Part shown: positions 8,046 to 16,042 of the stretch, one piece after another | How the letters are laid out: the number at the start of each line of letters is the position of its first letter | How positions within the stretch are numbered: position 1 is the stretch's first letter | Assembly: GCF_002732165.1 (NCBI RefSeq) | Contig: NZ_MRZO01000002.1 | Span: 355,603 to 419,602, forward strand | DNA from: Staphylococcus xylosus | Lineage (GTDB): Bacteria; Bacillota; Bacilli; Staphylococcales; Staphylococcaceae | DNA: 64,000 nucleotides | Direction of reading: 5' to 3' | Made by a program: the position numbers and the translations under genes | Notes under the pieces: model-generated | What the model saw: the letters and a program-made list of their open reading frames with translations, nothing else | Told to the model about the DNA's origin: nothing | Databases searched by the model: none

Positions 8046-9284
8046 ATGGAACATATTGGAACGGTAATTATTTATATTATTATGGCGTGCGCAGTTTTAG
8101 GTGCATTTGGTGCGATTCGTAATGCAGATAAAGGTATAGGTAAAGAGTTTATGGAAGGGATTTATACTATTGGACCTATTTTTGCTAATTCAGCAGGTAT
8201 CATGGCATCAATTCCTTTTATTTCAAAATTCATAGAACAAGTTTTTGGACCGCTATTTGACAAGATTGGTGCTGATCCAGCAATCGCAGCTACTTCTATA
8301 CTTGCAACAGATATGGGAGGATATCAACTTGCAGATGTTTTAAAGCAAAGTTATGAAGGATGGATAATGGCGATGATTGTTGGTTTTATGGCGGGGGCTA
8401 CCATTGTGTTTACAATACCACTAGGGTTGCCAATGCTGGATAAACGAGATCATAAGTATATGGCGTTAGGAATATTGTCAGGGTTATTGGCTATACCATT
8501 TGGCGTTTTTATTTCCACGGTAATAATCCTATTAAGCCATACAAAAGTTAGAACAGTCATTGATACAACAAGTGCTGCAACACATATATTTCAAATTAGC
8601 ATGTCTACGGTATTTATCAATCTTTTACCATTAATTATATTTGTGTTAATCACAGCAATAGGGTTGTATTTCTTTTCCGACATTATGATTAAGATATTTA
8701 TTGTTTTTGGTAAGGTTCTAGATACATGTATTAAATTAGTATTTGTCTTTTCTGTAGTGGAAATATTTACAGGTTTGTTTACCACTATATTTGGTAGTTG
8801 GGGATTTGATCCAATTATGGCTGACAAGCACGATAATTTTAGAGCATTAGAAAATGCAGGTAATATAGCTATTATGTTATCAGGTGCTTTTCCAATGGTA
8901 TATTTAATTCGTAAATACTTTTCTACGGGGTTACACAAAGTTGGAAGTAAAGTAGGGCTAAGTGAGGTAGGGAGCGCAGGTTTTATTGCAACAATTGCGA
9001 ACATTTTAGCAATGCTTAAACTTGTAAGGGATATGCCTCCGAAAGATAAGGTGCTCAATATTGCATTTGGTGTATGTTCAGCATTCTTATTAGGTGATCA
9101 TCTTTCTTATACAGCAAATTTTCAGCCTACACTGATACCTGCTGTAATGATTGGTAAGTTGAGTGCAGGTATTATTGCGATTATATTTGCATATATATTA
9201 TGTATTCCAAAAGCGAAAAAATTAGAAGAAATTGATAGACGTGCAGGCATTATTGGCGAAAATGAATATTTAGAAAATAAGTAA
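8046..9284 (+). CDS. eutH: Ethanolamine transporter EutH
   Basis: 412 residues with about ten or eleven membrane segments and the EutH family features: GAIRNADKGIGKEFMEGI, NSAGIMASIPFI, ATDMGGYQLA and FLLGDHLSYTANFQP. EutH imports ethanolamine, mainly when external levels are low or the amine is protonated. The ATG has GGGGG upstream. The gene is separated from eutV by the attenuator, so its expression should depend on the kinase/regulator pair. No eutBC, eutA or shell-protein genes follow: the next genes are a dehydrogenase and a GS-like ligase on the other strand, converging on a shared terminator. Confidence 0.93.
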   Translation: MEHIGTVIIYIIMACAVLGAFGAIRNADKGIGKEFMEGIYTIGPIFANSAGIMASIPFISKFIEQVFGPLFDKIGADPAIAATSILATDMGGYQLADVLKQSYEGWIMAMIVGFMAGATIVFTIPLGLPMLDKRDHKYMALGILSGLLAIPFGVFISTVIILLSHTKVRTVIDTTSAATHIFQISMSTVFINLLPLIIFVLITAIGLYFFSDIMIKIFIVFGKVLDTCIKLVFVFSVVEIFTGLFTTIFGSWGFDPIMADKHDNFRALENAGNIAIMLSGAFPMVYLIRKYFSTGLHKVGSKVGLSEVGSAGFIATIANILAMLKLVRDMPPKDKVLNIAFGVCSAFLLGDHLSYTANFQPTLIPAVMIGKLSAGIIAIIFAYILCIPKAKKLEEIDRRAGIIGENEYLENK

Positions 9285-9403
9285 TAGTAATAGTTCGAGG
9301 CTACAAATTCAGTATTTAAACTATTCAAAACGACTGTTTCAAATATAATTTGTACAAAGTTGATGGAAAATGAGATGTATCAATTATTGTTCATAGAATT
9401 AAA

Positions 9404-9436
9404 AAATCCCGAGACTGATAATGTCTCGGGATTAAT
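9404..9436. terminator. Bidirectional terminator between eutH and the dehydrogenase operon
   Basis: AATCCCGAGAC and GTCTCGGGATT pair around a 7-nt loop, with A-run and T-rich flanks. It serves the convergent eutH (plus) and the operon ending at 9597 (minus). The remainder of 9285-9596 shows nothing else. Confidence 0.85.
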
Positions 9437-9596
9437 TTATATTTTATTAAGAAAATCTGAATGAAATTATTTAAGTTAGTAGTTAAGTTAAAGTATTGGT
9501 GCATGTGTATTTTTAAATTATGTGCTAAAAGTGACCATAAAATATATAAGGTTTTGCTACAATTCTCTAAAGCTTTTTAAATATATGTGTGATCAC

Positions 9597-10364
9597 TTAG
9601 AAGTAGTTTGCAGTGATACCGCCATCTACGTTAATGTTTGCGCCGTTTGTCCAATCTGATTCATCTGACGCCAAATATAACGCACAGTTTACAATATCTT
9701 CTGGTTTACCGAAGCGGCCAGTTGGCTGTCTGTTTAATCTAGTATTTTTAGCATCTTCATCTGAGACTAACCACTCCATTAGTAATGGTGTTTCGATTGG
9801 TCCTGGACTTATTGCGTTAGTTCTAATACCTTTAGGTCTAAATTGTATAGCTAAGGATTTAGTTAAAGAAACAACAGCGCCTTTTGATGCGGTATAGGCA
9901 TCTTGTGGTACAGAACAACCCATTTCAGCGACAAATGATGCAATATTAATAATAGAACCAGAATTATGTTTCTCCATTTCAGGAATTACATATTTTGTCA
10001 TAAAGAAAATTCCTTTAACATTGATATTCATGACTAAGTCCCAGACATCTTCACTTGTATTTACTACAGAATTATCCGCTTCAGGCATAACACCGGCATT
10101 GTTATATAGTACATCAATTTTTCCATAAGATTGAACAGTCTCTGCAACTGCATTTTTAACATTCTCTTCGTTTGCAATATCTACTTTGAACAAGGAGGCT
10201 TCGCCACCATTGTCTTTAATTAATTGCACAGTTTCAAGTCCAGCTTGCTCATCTCTTTCAAAGACCGCAACTTTAGCACCTTCATTGGCAAAGGTTTGTG
10301 CTGCAATTTTCCCCATACCGCCACCTGCGCCGGTAATAATACATACTTTATCTTTTAGTCTCAT
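9597..10364 (-). CDS. Short-chain dehydrogenase/reductase, putative alcohol-oxidising step of the ethanolamine route
   Basis: 255 residues. Classical SDR: NAD(P) glycine motif TGAGGGMGKIA (11-21), NNAG (88-91), Ser143, Tyr157 and Lys161 (YTASK). All catalytic residues are present. Start at 10364 follows AAGGAGG; the open frame extends further upstream but without a ribosome site. It is the third gene of a minus-strand operon, 37 bp after the GS-like ligase. In context the likely substrate is an alcohol, such as the hydroxyl of gamma-glutamyl-ethanolamide, oxidised to the aldehyde used by the first gene of the operon. That substrate is inference; the family alone does not define it. Confidence 0.85.
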   Translation of the reverse strand: MRLKDKVCIITGAGGGMGKIAAQTFANEGAKVAVFERDEQAGLETVQLIKDNGGEASLFKVDIANEENVKNAVAETVQSYGKIDVLYNNAGVMPEADNSVVNTSEDVWDLVMNINVKGIFFMTKYVIPEMEKHNSGSIINIASFVAEMGCSVPQDAYTASKGAVVSLTKSLAIQFRPKGIRTNAISPGPIETPLLMEWLVSDEDAKNTRLNRQPTGRFGKPEDIVNCALYLASDESDWTNGANINVDGGITANYF

Positions 10365-10401
10365 AAATTGTTCCTCCTTATAATAATAGTTCAGTATTGT
10401 A

Positions 10402-11793
10402 TTAGCTCTGTTCGAAATAACGTGAACGTTCCCAAGTCGTAACGTAAGAGTCGAAATCATTTTGCTCTGATTGTGCTGCTTCTAAATAGTGATTTGCGAC
10501 ATCTTTACCTAATACTTCTGTGACAACTTCACTATTTCTCCATTGCAAAATAGCTTCATGTAATGACGATGGAATTCGAGTGATACTATCTTGTTCGTAG
10601 GCATTACCAACCAATTCGTCACTTAAAGGAATCTTGTTATCGATACCATATAGTCCTGCACCTATAAGTGCGGAATATGCTAAGTAAGGGTTCATATCTG
10701 CACCTGAAATACGTGATTCAAAGCGTAATGAATTGCCATCACCAACTACACGGTAACCTGCTGAACGATTATCTCTGCTCCATGCTATGCTAACAGGCGC
10801 CCAAGAGTTTGGTGCGAAACGTTTATATGAATTGACGTAAGGTGCAAACATTAAGGCGAAATCTTTGGTATATTTTAAAATGCCAGCTAAGAAATGTTGC
10901 ATAGTTTCAGATTTAGGTTCTTCTGCGTCATCACCAGCATAGAAGGCATTCGTTTTTGTTCCTTTTTCCATCATGCTGAGATGTATATGACCACTTGATC
11001 CAGTCCACTCTTCGTAAGGTTTAGCCATAAAAGTTACGGATTTATCATTTTGTATACAAATTTCTTTCATTCCATGTTTGAACATGATGTGTTGATCTGC
11101 AGCATTTAAAGCATCCGAATATTTTAAATTGATTTCATGCTGCCCTTTGTAGGCCTCACCTTTTGAAGATTCAACAGTAATTCCCATAAGATGCATTTGG
11201 TGTCTTATTTCTTGATAAATAGGCTCGTTTTTACTGCCTTGTAGTAAATTGTAATCTTCATTTAAATGTCCAGCAGCTTCCAAATTATTGTAACCTTGCT
11301 TTGAAATTTCTTCGAAAGAATTATTAAATAAGTAGAATTCTAATTCACTAGCCATATGTGGTGATAAACCATGTGATTCAGCCTTTTGGATTTGGTGTTT
11401 TAATATATTTCTTGGTGCAATACATATAGGCTCACTACCGTCTACGGAGTAAACATCACAAAAGACCATGGCAGTTTTTTCTAACCACGGCACAACTTTT
11501 AACGTATCTAAATCAGGTACTGCTAAATAGTCGCCATAGCCTTTATTCCAATTCATAAATTCAAAGTTTTCATTTGTATCCATTTCAAAATTTGTACCTA
11601 GTAAGTAGTTACAAAAATGTGTGCCTTCTGAAATATCATTTTCTAAAATAAAGTCTCCTGTAATTCGCTTACCCATGAGTCTTCCTTGCATATCACAAAA
11701 TCCCATGATGATAGTGTCAATTTCATCTGATTTGACTAATTCAATTAATTTATCTTTTGTTATATTTCCAGTTACTCTATTTTTGTTTTGCAT
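10402..11793 (-). CDS. Glutamine-synthetase-like gamma-glutamyl-amine ligase (candidate gamma-glutamylethanolamide synthetase)
   Basis: About 463 residues, GS type of the PuuA/GlnA4-like branch rather than the housekeeping GlnA. GS signatures are visible: MASELEFYLFN (metal-binding Glu), SSGHIHLSM, the SWAPVSIAWSRDNRSAGYR arginine region and SLRFESRISGADMNPY. Such ligases join glutamate to a primary amine using ATP. In Streptomyces GlnA4 uses ethanolamine and PuuA uses putrescine. Start 11793 is preferred over the ATG at 11802 because the AAGGGG touches the latter but lies 7-8 nt from the former. It is sandwiched between ALDH and SDR genes and linked to EutVW/EutH, so ethanolamine is the most likely amine. 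Confidence 0.85.
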   Translation of the reverse strand: MQNKNRVTGNITKDKLIELVKSDEIDTIIMGFCDMQGRLMGKRITGDFILENDISEGTHFCNYLLGTNFEMDTNENFEFMNWNKGYGDYLAVPDLDTLKVVPWLEKTAMVFCDVYSVDGSEPICIAPRNILKHQIQKAESHGLSPHMASELEFYLFNNSFEEISKQGYNNLEAAGHLNEDYNLLQGSKNEPIYQEIRHQMHLMGITVESSKGEAYKGQHEINLKYSDALNAADQHIMFKHGMKEICIQNDKSVTFMAKPYEEWTGSSGHIHLSMMEKGTKTNAFYAGDDAEEPKSETMQHFLAGILKYTKDFALMFAPYVNSYKRFAPNSWAPVSIAWSRDNRSAGYRVVGDGNSLRFESRISGADMNPYLAYSALIGAGLYGIDNKIPLSDELVGNAYEQDSITRIPSSLHEAILQWRNSEVVTEVLGKDVANHYLEAAQSEQNDFDSYVTTWERSRYFEQS

Positions 11794-11806
11794 ATGTGAC
11801 ATCCCC

Positions 11807-13255
11807 TTAGCTATTTTGTTTAAATAAAGATAGTGAAATATATTTTAATTCTAGGAAGCCATCTAGGCCGAAGTGACTGCCTTCGCGTCCCATCCCGCTT
11901 TCTTTAATACCGCCAAATGGTGCTTGAGGTACACTTAATTGAGTTCCGTTAACGCCAATCATTCCAAACTCTAATTGTTCACTAATTTGATATACTGTGT
12001 TGATATTATTAGAGAAAAAGTAAGCAGCTAGTCCATAAGGTGAGGCATTTGCTATTTCTATTGCTTCTTTAGTAGATTCAAAAGTAATAATTGGTGCTAC
12101 TGGTCCAAAGATTTCTTCTTGAGCAATCGACATAGTTGGCGTGACATCAGTTATAACTGTAGGTTGATAAAAAAGTTCAGAGCCTGCTATATCAGCTTTG
12201 TGCCCACCTGTTTTAATAGTTGCACCATTTTCTTGGGATTCTGCTACTAATTTTTCAACTTTTTCAATGGCTTGTTGGTTAATTAATGGACCAACTTGTG
12301 CACCGGATTCATTGCCAGGAGCTACTTTTAGCTTATTAACTCTACTAATGATTTTTTGGGTAATCTCTGATTCGATATCTTTGTGTACGAGTATGACGTT
12401 AATTCCATTACACATTTGACCACTATTCTCAAATTTATTATCGACTATAGCGTCAGCTGCGTTATCTAAATCGGCGTCAGGTAATACGATTGCAGGTGCG
12501 TTACCTCCAAGTTCTAGAGAAATACGTTTTATTTGTTTGGAGGCCTCACTCATTAAGGTTTTTCCAATTTTAGTAGAACCAGTGAAGGACATTTTTTTAA
12601 CGCGTTTATCGTTAAATAGTTTGTCAGATATTAATGAAGAGCTACCTGTAACAATATTAGCAACGCCTTTATCGATGCCAGTAGCTATTAATTCTTCAAA
12701 AATAGCAATCGCAATTCTAGGTGTCTCACTAGACGGTTTAACAATAACTGTACATCCTGCAGCTAGTGCTGGTGCAACTTTACGTGCAACCATTGCACCT
12801 GGGAAGTTCCAAGGTGTAATTAGACCACAAACACCTACGGGTTGCTTAATTACTGAAATACGTTGGTTTTCAGATGATGGTGGAATGATTTCCCCATATA
12901 TACGCTTGCCTTCTTCGGCAAACCAGCGAATGAACTTAGCACAAACACCAATCTCACCAAATGCTTCGTTATATGGTTTGCCTTGTTCTTCACTCATAAT
13001 AGTTGCAAGTTCTTCCTGTTTATTAAGTAAGTTCACTGCCCACTTTTCTAAAAATGCTTGTCTAGTTTCAGCTGTATAATTAGACCAACTTTCAAAAGCA
13101 TTAGCAGCGCTATCAATTGCTTTTTGAACGATCGGACCATCTACACTAGGAACTTCTCCAATAGTTTTACCACTTGCAGGATCGACAACTGATAAAGTTT
13201 TTTCAGTTTGAATTTGCTCACCATTTATCCAATTGTAATTTAAATTTCGTGTCAT
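11807..13255 (-). CDS. NAD(P)-dependent aldehyde dehydrogenase, first gene of the operon
   Basis: 482 residues. ALDH superfamily, closest in style to succinate-semialdehyde-type enzymes (GabD/PuuC-like). Cofactor site ITPWNFPGAMVARK and FTGSTKIGK, catalytic Glu248 (LELGGNAP) and Cys282 (SGQMCNG) are all intact. Start at 13255 has AAGGGG 7 nt upstream; an ATG at 13273 precedes that ribosome site. The leader contains a strong terminator overlapping an ANTAR hairpin, so the operon should be induced by the EutVW system. Proposed job: oxidising a gamma-glutamyl aldehyde to the acid (gamma-glutamylglycine if the amine is ethanolamine). Substrate is inference. Confidence 0.88.
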   Translation of the reverse strand: MTRNLNYNWINGEQIQTEKTLSVVDPASGKTIGEVPSVDGPIVQKAIDSAANAFESWSNYTAETRQAFLEKWAVNLLNKQEELATIMSEEQGKPYNEAFGEIGVCAKFIRWFAEEGKRIYGEIIPPSSENQRISVIKQPVGVCGLITPWNFPGAMVARKVAPALAAGCTVIVKPSSETPRIAIAIFEELIATGIDKGVANIVTGSSSLISDKLFNDKRVKKMSFTGSTKIGKTLMSEASKQIKRISLELGGNAPAIVLPDADLDNAADAIVDNKFENSGQMCNGINVILVHKDIESEITQKIISRVNKLKVAPGNESGAQVGPLINQQAIEKVEKLVAESQENGATIKTGGHKADIAGSELFYQPTVITDVTPTMSIAQEEIFGPVAPIITFESTKEAIEIANASPYGLAAYFFSNNINTVYQISEQLEFGMIGVNGTQLSVPQAPFGGIKESGMGREGSHFGLDGFLELKYISLSLFKQNS

Positions 13256-13277
13256 AAAATCGCCCCTTAACATGCAA

Positions 13278-13325
13278 AAAGGCGCTTATATACACAATCA
13301 ACGGGATTGTGATATAAGCGCCTTT
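13278..13325 (-). terminator. Regulated terminator in the aldehyde dehydrogenase leader
   Basis: On the minus strand AAAGGCGCTTATAT and CACAATC pair with their complements around CCGTT with one bulged base, followed by TTTTT. It lies between the promoter at 13397-13425 and the gene start at 13255. Its first bases are the loop of the ANTAR hairpin, so it is a regulated attenuator rather than an end-of-gene terminator. Confidence 0.88.
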
Positions 13326-13330
13326 GCTTA
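13315..13330 (-). promoter_or_regulatory. ANTAR-type antiterminator hairpin in the aldehyde dehydrogenase leader
   Basis: TAAGC-AAAGGC-GCTTA: 5-bp stem, hexaloop with A1 and G4. It is nearly identical to the hairpin before eutH (AAGC-AAAGGT-GCTT). The upstream sequences also share ACAAGT(A/G)AATATAAA, suggesting a common extended binding site. Confidence 0.75.
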
Positions 13331-13396
13331 ATTTATATTTACTTGTGAAAATTCAAAATAATATTACTTGTTTCTTTTATATATTGATATAAACAA

Positions 13397-13425
13397 AGAT
13401 TACTAAAATTTTTAAATCTTGTCAA
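13397..13425 (-). promoter_or_regulatory. Promoter of the ALDH-ligase-SDR operon
   Basis: TTGACA (13425-13420) and TAATCT (13402-13397) with a 17-bp spacer on the minus strand. The -35 overlaps the -35 of the divergent M20 promoter. Confidence 0.65.
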
Positions 13426-13447
13426 TATTCAGATAATATATTATACT
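13419..13447 (+). promoter_or_regulatory. Promoter of the M20 hydrolase gene
   Basis: TTGTCA (13419-13424) and TATACT (13442-13447) with a 17-bp spacer, about 30 bp before the ATG. It shares its -35 region with the opposing operon promoter. Confidence 0.65.
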
Positions 13448-13478
13448 TTTTCACAATTAAAGGCAGGGGGTATGGTTT

Positions 13479-14552
13479 ATGCAAGATACATTAGATTTAT
13501 TAGAACATTTGATTCAATTTGATAGCTCTAGTCAACACACTGCAAACGAAACGATAGATTATTGTGCGGATTGGTTACAAAAAGAAGGTTTGGCGTCAGA
13601 AATAATAATAAATAATGGTTATAAGATGCTTGTTTGTAACGTAGGAGAAGGCAATAAAAAACTTGTATTAAATGGTCATGTTGATGTTGTTAGTGGTAAG
13701 AAGCACCAATTCACACCACAAATTGAAGACGGCAAGATTTATGGGCGAGGTTCGGCAGATATGAAAGCAGGCGTCGCTTCATTTATGGTAGCGATGCGTG
13801 ATTTGAATAATATTGACTTAGGAGATGTATGTGTTCAACTTCAATTGGTAACGGACGAAGAAATTGGAGGATATAATTGTGCTTCATATTTAACAGATCA
13901 AGGTTATTTAGGGGATTTTGTAATTTGCGCTGAACCAACACAAATAGGAATTGGCTTTCAAGCTAAAGGTATTTTGCAATTTGATATTCAATTAAAAGGG
14001 AAAACAGCTCATGGTAGTAGGCCTTGGGAAGGGGAAAATGCAATTGCTAAAGCGATGGATGTTTATCATAAGATACTTGATTTGCCCTTTGCTAAAGAGT
14101 CTACAGATATATTTGAGTCACCTTCAATTAACCTTGCCAAGATTAAAGGTGGCGAAGTATACAATAAAGTGCCTGATGAATGTTTGATTTCATTTGATAT
14201 TCGCTATTTACCCAACCAAGATAAAGAAGATATTTTAGCGCAAATTAAAGAGATTACTGATGGTGAAATTACTTTGAATTTGACTGGTTCAAGCGTTAAA
14301 AATGAAATAACCAATCCTTATATCCAAAATTTGATACAACATATTAAAAAGGTTGGAAATAAAGAGCATGTTGATGTGTTCGGGCAACATGGTTTTGCAG
14401 ATACAAGATATTTTTCAAGGTATGATGTCCCGGCCATTGAATTCGGTCCATCAGGTGGGGAATGGCATGGTGATGGTGAGTATGCAGTTATTGAGTCTTT
14501 AGAGACATATAAAGATATTATTATTTCATTTAGTAAGAATTTTGCTCATTAA
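13479..14552 (+). CDS. M20-family metallohydrolase (ArgE/DapE/peptidase type)
   Basis: 357 residues with the M20 di-zinc features: NGHVDVVSG (first His and the catalytic Asp two residues on), GRGSADMKAG (bridging Asp), TDEEIGG (catalytic Glu pair), CAEPTQ and a C-terminal GQHGFADTRYF metal site. The dimerisation insert (KGKTAHGSRPWEG) is present. The family cleaves amide bonds of acylated amino acids and small peptides. It is transcribed from a promoter that overlaps that of the ALDH-ligase-SDR operon, so it probably belongs to the same pathway. A plausible role is releasing glutamate from gamma-glutamylglycine or the intermediate amide. ArgE, DapE or acetylornithine roles cannot be excluded from sequence. 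Confidence 0.82.
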   Translation: MQDTLDLLEHLIQFDSSSQHTANETIDYCADWLQKEGLASEIIINNGYKMLVCNVGEGNKKLVLNGHVDVVSGKKHQFTPQIEDGKIYGRGSADMKAGVASFMVAMRDLNNIDLGDVCVQLQLVTDEEIGGYNCASYLTDQGYLGDFVICAEPTQIGIGFQAKGILQFDIQLKGKTAHGSRPWEGENAIAKAMDVYHKILDLPFAKESTDIFESPSINLAKIKGGEVYNKVPDECLISFDIRYLPNQDKEDILAQIKEITDGEITLNLTGSSVKNEITNPYIQNLIQHIKKVGNKEHVDVFGQHGFADTRYFSRYDVPAIEFGPSGGEWHGDGEYAVIESLETYKDIIISFSKNFAH

Positions 14553-14661
14553 AAAAAGAATAACTCATTCATCATGAGGGTAAAGGATTACTATAACAAA
14601 AATTAATTATAACCTTGGAAATAATATGCAATTCAATTCCAATAATGAATGAGGAGATTTA

Positions 14662-15105
14662 ATGAATAGAATTAATTTAATCACATTAGGTGTTAAAGAT
14701 TTGAAGGCATCGCTCCAGTTTTATAAAAATATTGGTTTTAAAACAACTGCCGAGGTAACAGATGACAATTTAGCAATCGTGTTTTTTAATAATGACGGTA
14801 CAAAATTAGAAATTTTCCCTGTTGAAGAATTAGCAAAAGATATAAATGCAGAAAGTCCTCCTACCATAGCTACAGGTGGTTTTATAGGTATTACTTTAGC
14901 TTACAATGCCAAATCTAAAGAGGAAGTTGATTCAATTTTAGAGCAAGTTGAGACATTTGGCGCAACAGTTGTTAAACCAGCCCAAGCATTAGAGTGGGGT
15001 GGTTATGGTGGTTATTTTACAGATATCAATGGTTACTATTGGGAAGTCGCATATGGCGATATGTGGGAATTTGATGAACAAAATATGCTGATTATTCCTG
15101 ATTAA
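14662..15105 (+). CDS. VOC (glyoxalase/bleomycin-resistance fold) family protein
   Basis: 147 residues. Two VOC-type half domains: NLITLGVKDLKASLQFYKN at the start and EWGGYGGYFTDINGYYWEV near the end, the latter carrying the usual GG..F.D..G..WE pattern. Members bind a metal and act in glyoxal removal, dioxygenation or drug sequestration; the substrate is not readable here. The start follows GAGGAG. The preceding 109 bp contains CTCATTCAT (14564-14572), complementary to ATGAATGAG just at the ribosome site (14645-14653). It is close to a bacillithiol-transferase-type gene, hinting at electrophile detoxification. Confidence 0.8.
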   Translation: MNRINLITLGVKDLKASLQFYKNIGFKTTAEVTDDNLAIVFFNNDGTKLEIFPVEELAKDINAESPPTIATGGFIGITLAYNAKSKEEVDSILEQVETFGATVVKPAQALEWGGYGGYFTDINGYYWEVAYGDMWEFDEQNMLIIPD

Positions 15106-15194
15106 ATTTATGATATTTGGTAATACAACTATTGGTGATAGCAATGATATAACAGTCACAATCGAAAAAATAACTAATGATTAGGTGATTTAAT

Positions 15195-15704
15195 ATGGAT
15201 GTAAGGTTTCCAATTGGTAAATTAGACACGCCTGAAAATGTAACATTGGATGATGTTCAAAAATGGCTAGCAGAAATCGACAATTATACACGACGTTTAA
15301 GAGATGTAGTTGAAAATATCACAGAAGAAGAATTAAATAAAACGTATCGTAATGGAAGTTGGAATGTACGTCAATTAGTCCACCATATTGCGGACTCACA
15401 ACTCAATATGTATCAAAGGTTGAAATTAGCATTAACAGATAATAATCCAACCGTCCCACCATTTAATCAAGAAGAATGGGTAGAATTAGAAGATAGTTTA
15501 GCTCCTATCGAATATTCTCTGCAAATGTTAGAGGGGATTAATGCCCGTATTGTAGCATTAGGGAATCATATTGATAAAGATCAATTAGAACGTAAATTCA
15601 CCCTTAAAGATAGCGGAGAAATCACAGTTGCTACAAAATTAGCTAAATTGGCATGGCATGAAAACCATCATTTAGCCCATATTGAAATTGCATTATCGAG
15701 ATAA
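15195..15704 (+). CDS. bstA: YfiT/DinB-like bacillithiol S-transferase family protein
   Basis: 169 residues. YfiT/DinB four-helix-bundle protein beginning with the family opening DVRFPIGKLDTPENVT. The metal-binding histidines are seen as VHHIADS and WHENHHLAHI, characteristic of Bacillus YfiT/BstA. BstA transfers bacillithiol to electrophilic toxins or drugs such as fosfomycin-like compounds. Staphylococci make bacillithiol, so the role fits. The start ATG is behind TAGGTG with normal spacing. The symbol is by similarity; the exact substrate is unknown. Confidence 0.78.
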   Translation: MDVRFPIGKLDTPENVTLDDVQKWLAEIDNYTRRLRDVVENITEEELNKTYRNGSWNVRQLVHHIADSQLNMYQRLKLALTDNNPTVPPFNQEEWVELEDSLAPIEYSLQMLEGINARIVALGNHIDKDQLERKFTLKDSGEITVATKLAKLAWHENHHLAHIEIALSR

Positions 15705-15791
15705 ATATCACTTTTAATTTTAAGCTGATTATCGGTGGATAAACTAGCTATTACTTAGTTTTTAATATTGTTACATTTAGCATGAAAAAGC

Positions 15792-15831
15792 GCTACGGAA
15801 TCAATTAGCAAAGTTGATTTCGTAGCTTTTT
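15792..15831. terminator. Terminator after the YfiT-like gene
   Basis: GCTACGGAATCAA pairs with TTGATTTCGTAGC around a short loop, followed by TTTTTT on the plus strand. It insulates the sae operon from upstream transcription. The rest of 15705-15940 shows nothing recognisable. Confidence 0.85.
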
Positions 15832-15948
15832 TGTGTGCATTTGTTTGAACACGATTAGATATAAATGGTTTTTACTTAATTTATTAGAAATATAGATACT
15901 TATGATGTTATTTAAATCTTAATTGGAATTTTTTATATTTAAGAATGA

Positions 15949-15980
15949 GTTAAGAAACGTTAATAATCAGTTAATGTTAA
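15949..15980 (+). promoter_or_regulatory. SaeR binding region in front of saeP
   Basis: GTTAA occurs at 15949, 15959, 15970 and 15976. The pair at 15959-15974 is a perfect GTTAA-N6-GTTAA SaeR box; the neighbours form imperfect additional half-sites. A TATTAT-like -10 lies near 15999. This matches the autoregulated P1 promoter of the sae operon known in S. aureus. Confidence 0.85.
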
Positions 15981-16042
15981 ATAATATATCTTCTCAGTAT
16001 TATAAAGATATGAAAAAAATAAATTGAAAGTAGGTATATATT

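Noticed and set aside
5950..14552. Classical B12-dependent ethanolamine microcompartment locus
   Set aside because: No eutB, eutC, eutA, eutE or shell genes are present in the window; only the sensor pair and transporter are shared.
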